Source of the DNA: Nitrosopumilaceae archaeon
GTDB taxonomy: Archaea > Thermoproteota > Nitrososphaeria > Nitrososphaerales > Nitrosopumilaceae
Assembly (NCBI GenBank): GCA_021296165.1
Contig: JAGWAW010000004.1
Span: 1 to 22,987, forward strand
Length of the DNA stretch: 22,987 nucleotides
Reading direction: 5' to 3'
Shown here: in pieces, positions 22,156 through 22,987 of the stretch
Position numbering within the stretch: position 1 is the stretch's first letter
How the letters are laid out: every line of letters begins with the position of its first letter
The notes under the pieces: generated by a model
Seen by the model: the letters and a program-made list of their open reading frames with translations, nothing else
What the model was told of the DNA's origin: nothing
Database searches by the model: none
Program-made: the position numbers and the translations under genes

Positions 22156-22506
22156 ATGATGGACATAGAGTTCGGGGTGGAGCCGGGCGCCGTGGGGCCC
22201 GGGGGGCAGGTATCCGGTAGCGTGTCGGTGTCGTACCCGGGCCGCTACGACGGGGTGGTGGTGAACGCCCAGGTGCTGGACTCCAACCACCACGTCACGT
22301 ACACATCCTGCAACGGCAAGCAGGTGACCGGCAAGATAGCCCGGCTCTTCATACCCCGGGACCAGATGCCCGGTAACAAGGCCGCCTTCACCGCCGAGAT
22401 GGCGTTCGAGCCGGACCGCGACTACGAGGTAAAGTTCCGAGCCTCCATAATAGAGCAGCACAAGGAGATAGAGAGCTCCATCGTATTCGTAACGTACTCC
22501 GGCTAG
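22156..22506 (+). CDS. Small beta-rich protein of unknown function
   Basis: The 116-residue product (from ATG 22156; ATG 22159 is equally possible) is almost entirely built of alternating strand-like segments: VGPGGQVSGSVSVSY, GVVVNAQVLD, GKIARLFIP, KAAFTAEMAFEP and YEVKFRASII. A PGG-type turn before a VSGSVSV strand resembles arrestin-like or immunoglobulin-like sandwich proteins, which would make it a binding module. That is inference from pattern alone. No signal peptide or membrane segment is seen, so it is probably cytoplasmic. It is divergent from priL across a short shared promoter region. No function can be named. Confidence 0.7.
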   Translation: MMDIEFGVEPGAVGPGGQVSGSVSVSYPGRYDGVVVNAQVLDSNHHVTYTSCNGKQVTGKIARLFIPRDQMPGNKAAFTAEMAFEPDRDYEVKFRASIIEQHKEIESSIVFVTYSG

Positions 22507-22570
22507 ACCCCGCGCCACACGCGGGAACCCCCCCACAAACCTGCAAGCGCGAATCAAAAGATGCGGCACC

Positions 22571-22987
22571 CTAGAACCGCTGTTTTGTAATCACCAGCTC
22601 GCCCGTCATCCAAGGGTGCGGTATGCAGAAGTACGCTATCTCGGCGGACTCGGTGAAGAGGAACTCGTAACTTTCTCCGGGCATCACCACCCCGTCGCTG
22701 CCGAAATCACCGCTGTACGAGTCGGCGTACCGGTGATCCGGCGTGACGGTATGCGCAGTGTCGTCCAGATTATCCCAAAGAACATGGTTGTCTATCCCCA
22801 GCTGGATGTCGACCCGCTTTGGCACGAAGTTGTCCTGCTGCTCGGCGTCCGTGGAGCCCGGTATCATGTTTATGATCCGCTGTTCGGTTGGGTGCAGGAT
22901 GTGCGCATCCACGCTGGGTTTGAGCAGGCTCTCGGGCAGGTAGAAGACCTGATAGAAGACTATGCTGGCGGCCACCGCGATCATCAC
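22571..22987 (-). CDS. Membrane-anchored blue copper protein (cupredoxin), 5' end uncertain
   Basis: At least 138 residues; the frame reaches the window edge, so the true start may lie outside it. Residues 1-18 form a hydrophobic anchor or signal (VAASIVFYQVFYL). The C-terminal domain has type 1 copper ligands His79 (TAHTV), Cys121, His124 and Met127 (YFCIPHPWM) in the right order and spacing for a plastocyanin-like site. The strand VVMPGESYEFLF before the ligand loop is also typical. The protein would face the outside of the cell and carry electrons. Thaumarchaea are known for many such proteins, used in place of haem proteins in ammonia oxidation. It is convergent with the 22156 gene. Confidence 0.9.
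   Translation of the reverse strand: MMIAVAASIVFYQVFYLPESLLKPSVDAHILHPTEQRIINMIPGSTDAEQQDNFVPKRVDIQLGIDNHVLWDNLDDTAHTVTPDHRYADSYSGDFGSDGVVMPGESYEFLFTESAEIAYFCIPHPWMTGELVITKQRF

Overview
The window looks like a piece of a GC-rich thaumarchaeal (Nitrososphaerota) genome, most like the Cenarchaeum type. This is inferred from gene content and style, not from a database search. The pointers are a two-subunit archaeal primase (PriS and PriL), an archaeal-type argininosuccinate lyase, a membrane-anchored blue copper protein, heavy use of ATA and AGG codons with otherwise GC-rich third positions, and TATA-like boxes about 24 to 31 bases before most start codons. The last feature suggests leaderless transcripts. 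Shine-Dalgarno sequences appear mainly inside operons.

Layout. Positions 1-1650 (minus strand) hold a truncated TnpB/OrfB-type RuvC nuclease. It has no stop codon inside the window and carries a large charged insertion between the first two RuvC motifs. Positions 1895-3205 encode an exported SIMPL-domain protein with Met/His-rich repeats at one end and acidic Tyr/Gly repeats at the other. A gene-poor stretch with two inverted repeats follows, then a two-gene ABC-2 exporter operon (3857-5537) and tRNA-Gln(TTG). An orphan Rossmann-like protein (5754-6845) precedes the chaperone cluster grpE-dnaK-dnaJ (6907-10468). The dnaJ reading frame appears to lack a canonical start codon and may begin at ACG.

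From 10.6 to 13.7 kb there are tRNA-Leu(CAG), a YkgJ-like cysteine-cluster protein, two convergent tiny zinc-ribbon genes (39 and 59 residues), tRNA-Gly(CCC), and a C39-peptidase-like/TPR fusion whose stop codon lies one base from the tRNA end. From 14.0 to 17.4 kb a UPF0182 membrane protein overlaps a class I glutamine amidotransferase gene by four bases. A two-helix membrane protein and argH follow. argH converges, with a one-base gap, on the priL-priS operon, whose genes overlap by ATGA. The right end has a small beta-rich protein and a 5'-partial cupredoxin.

How the genes work together. GrpE, DnaK and DnaJ form a complete bacterial-type Hsp70 system. PriL and PriS form the replicative primase. 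The ABC ATPase and permease form an export pump. The other genes look like independent units. The most notable points are the enlarged TnpB-like nuclease, the apparent ACG start of dnaJ, the two micro zinc-ribbon genes, the duplicated zinc knuckle in PriS, and a nested inverted repeat at 11926-11980. I see no CRISPR array, rRNA gene or replication origin that I can support.
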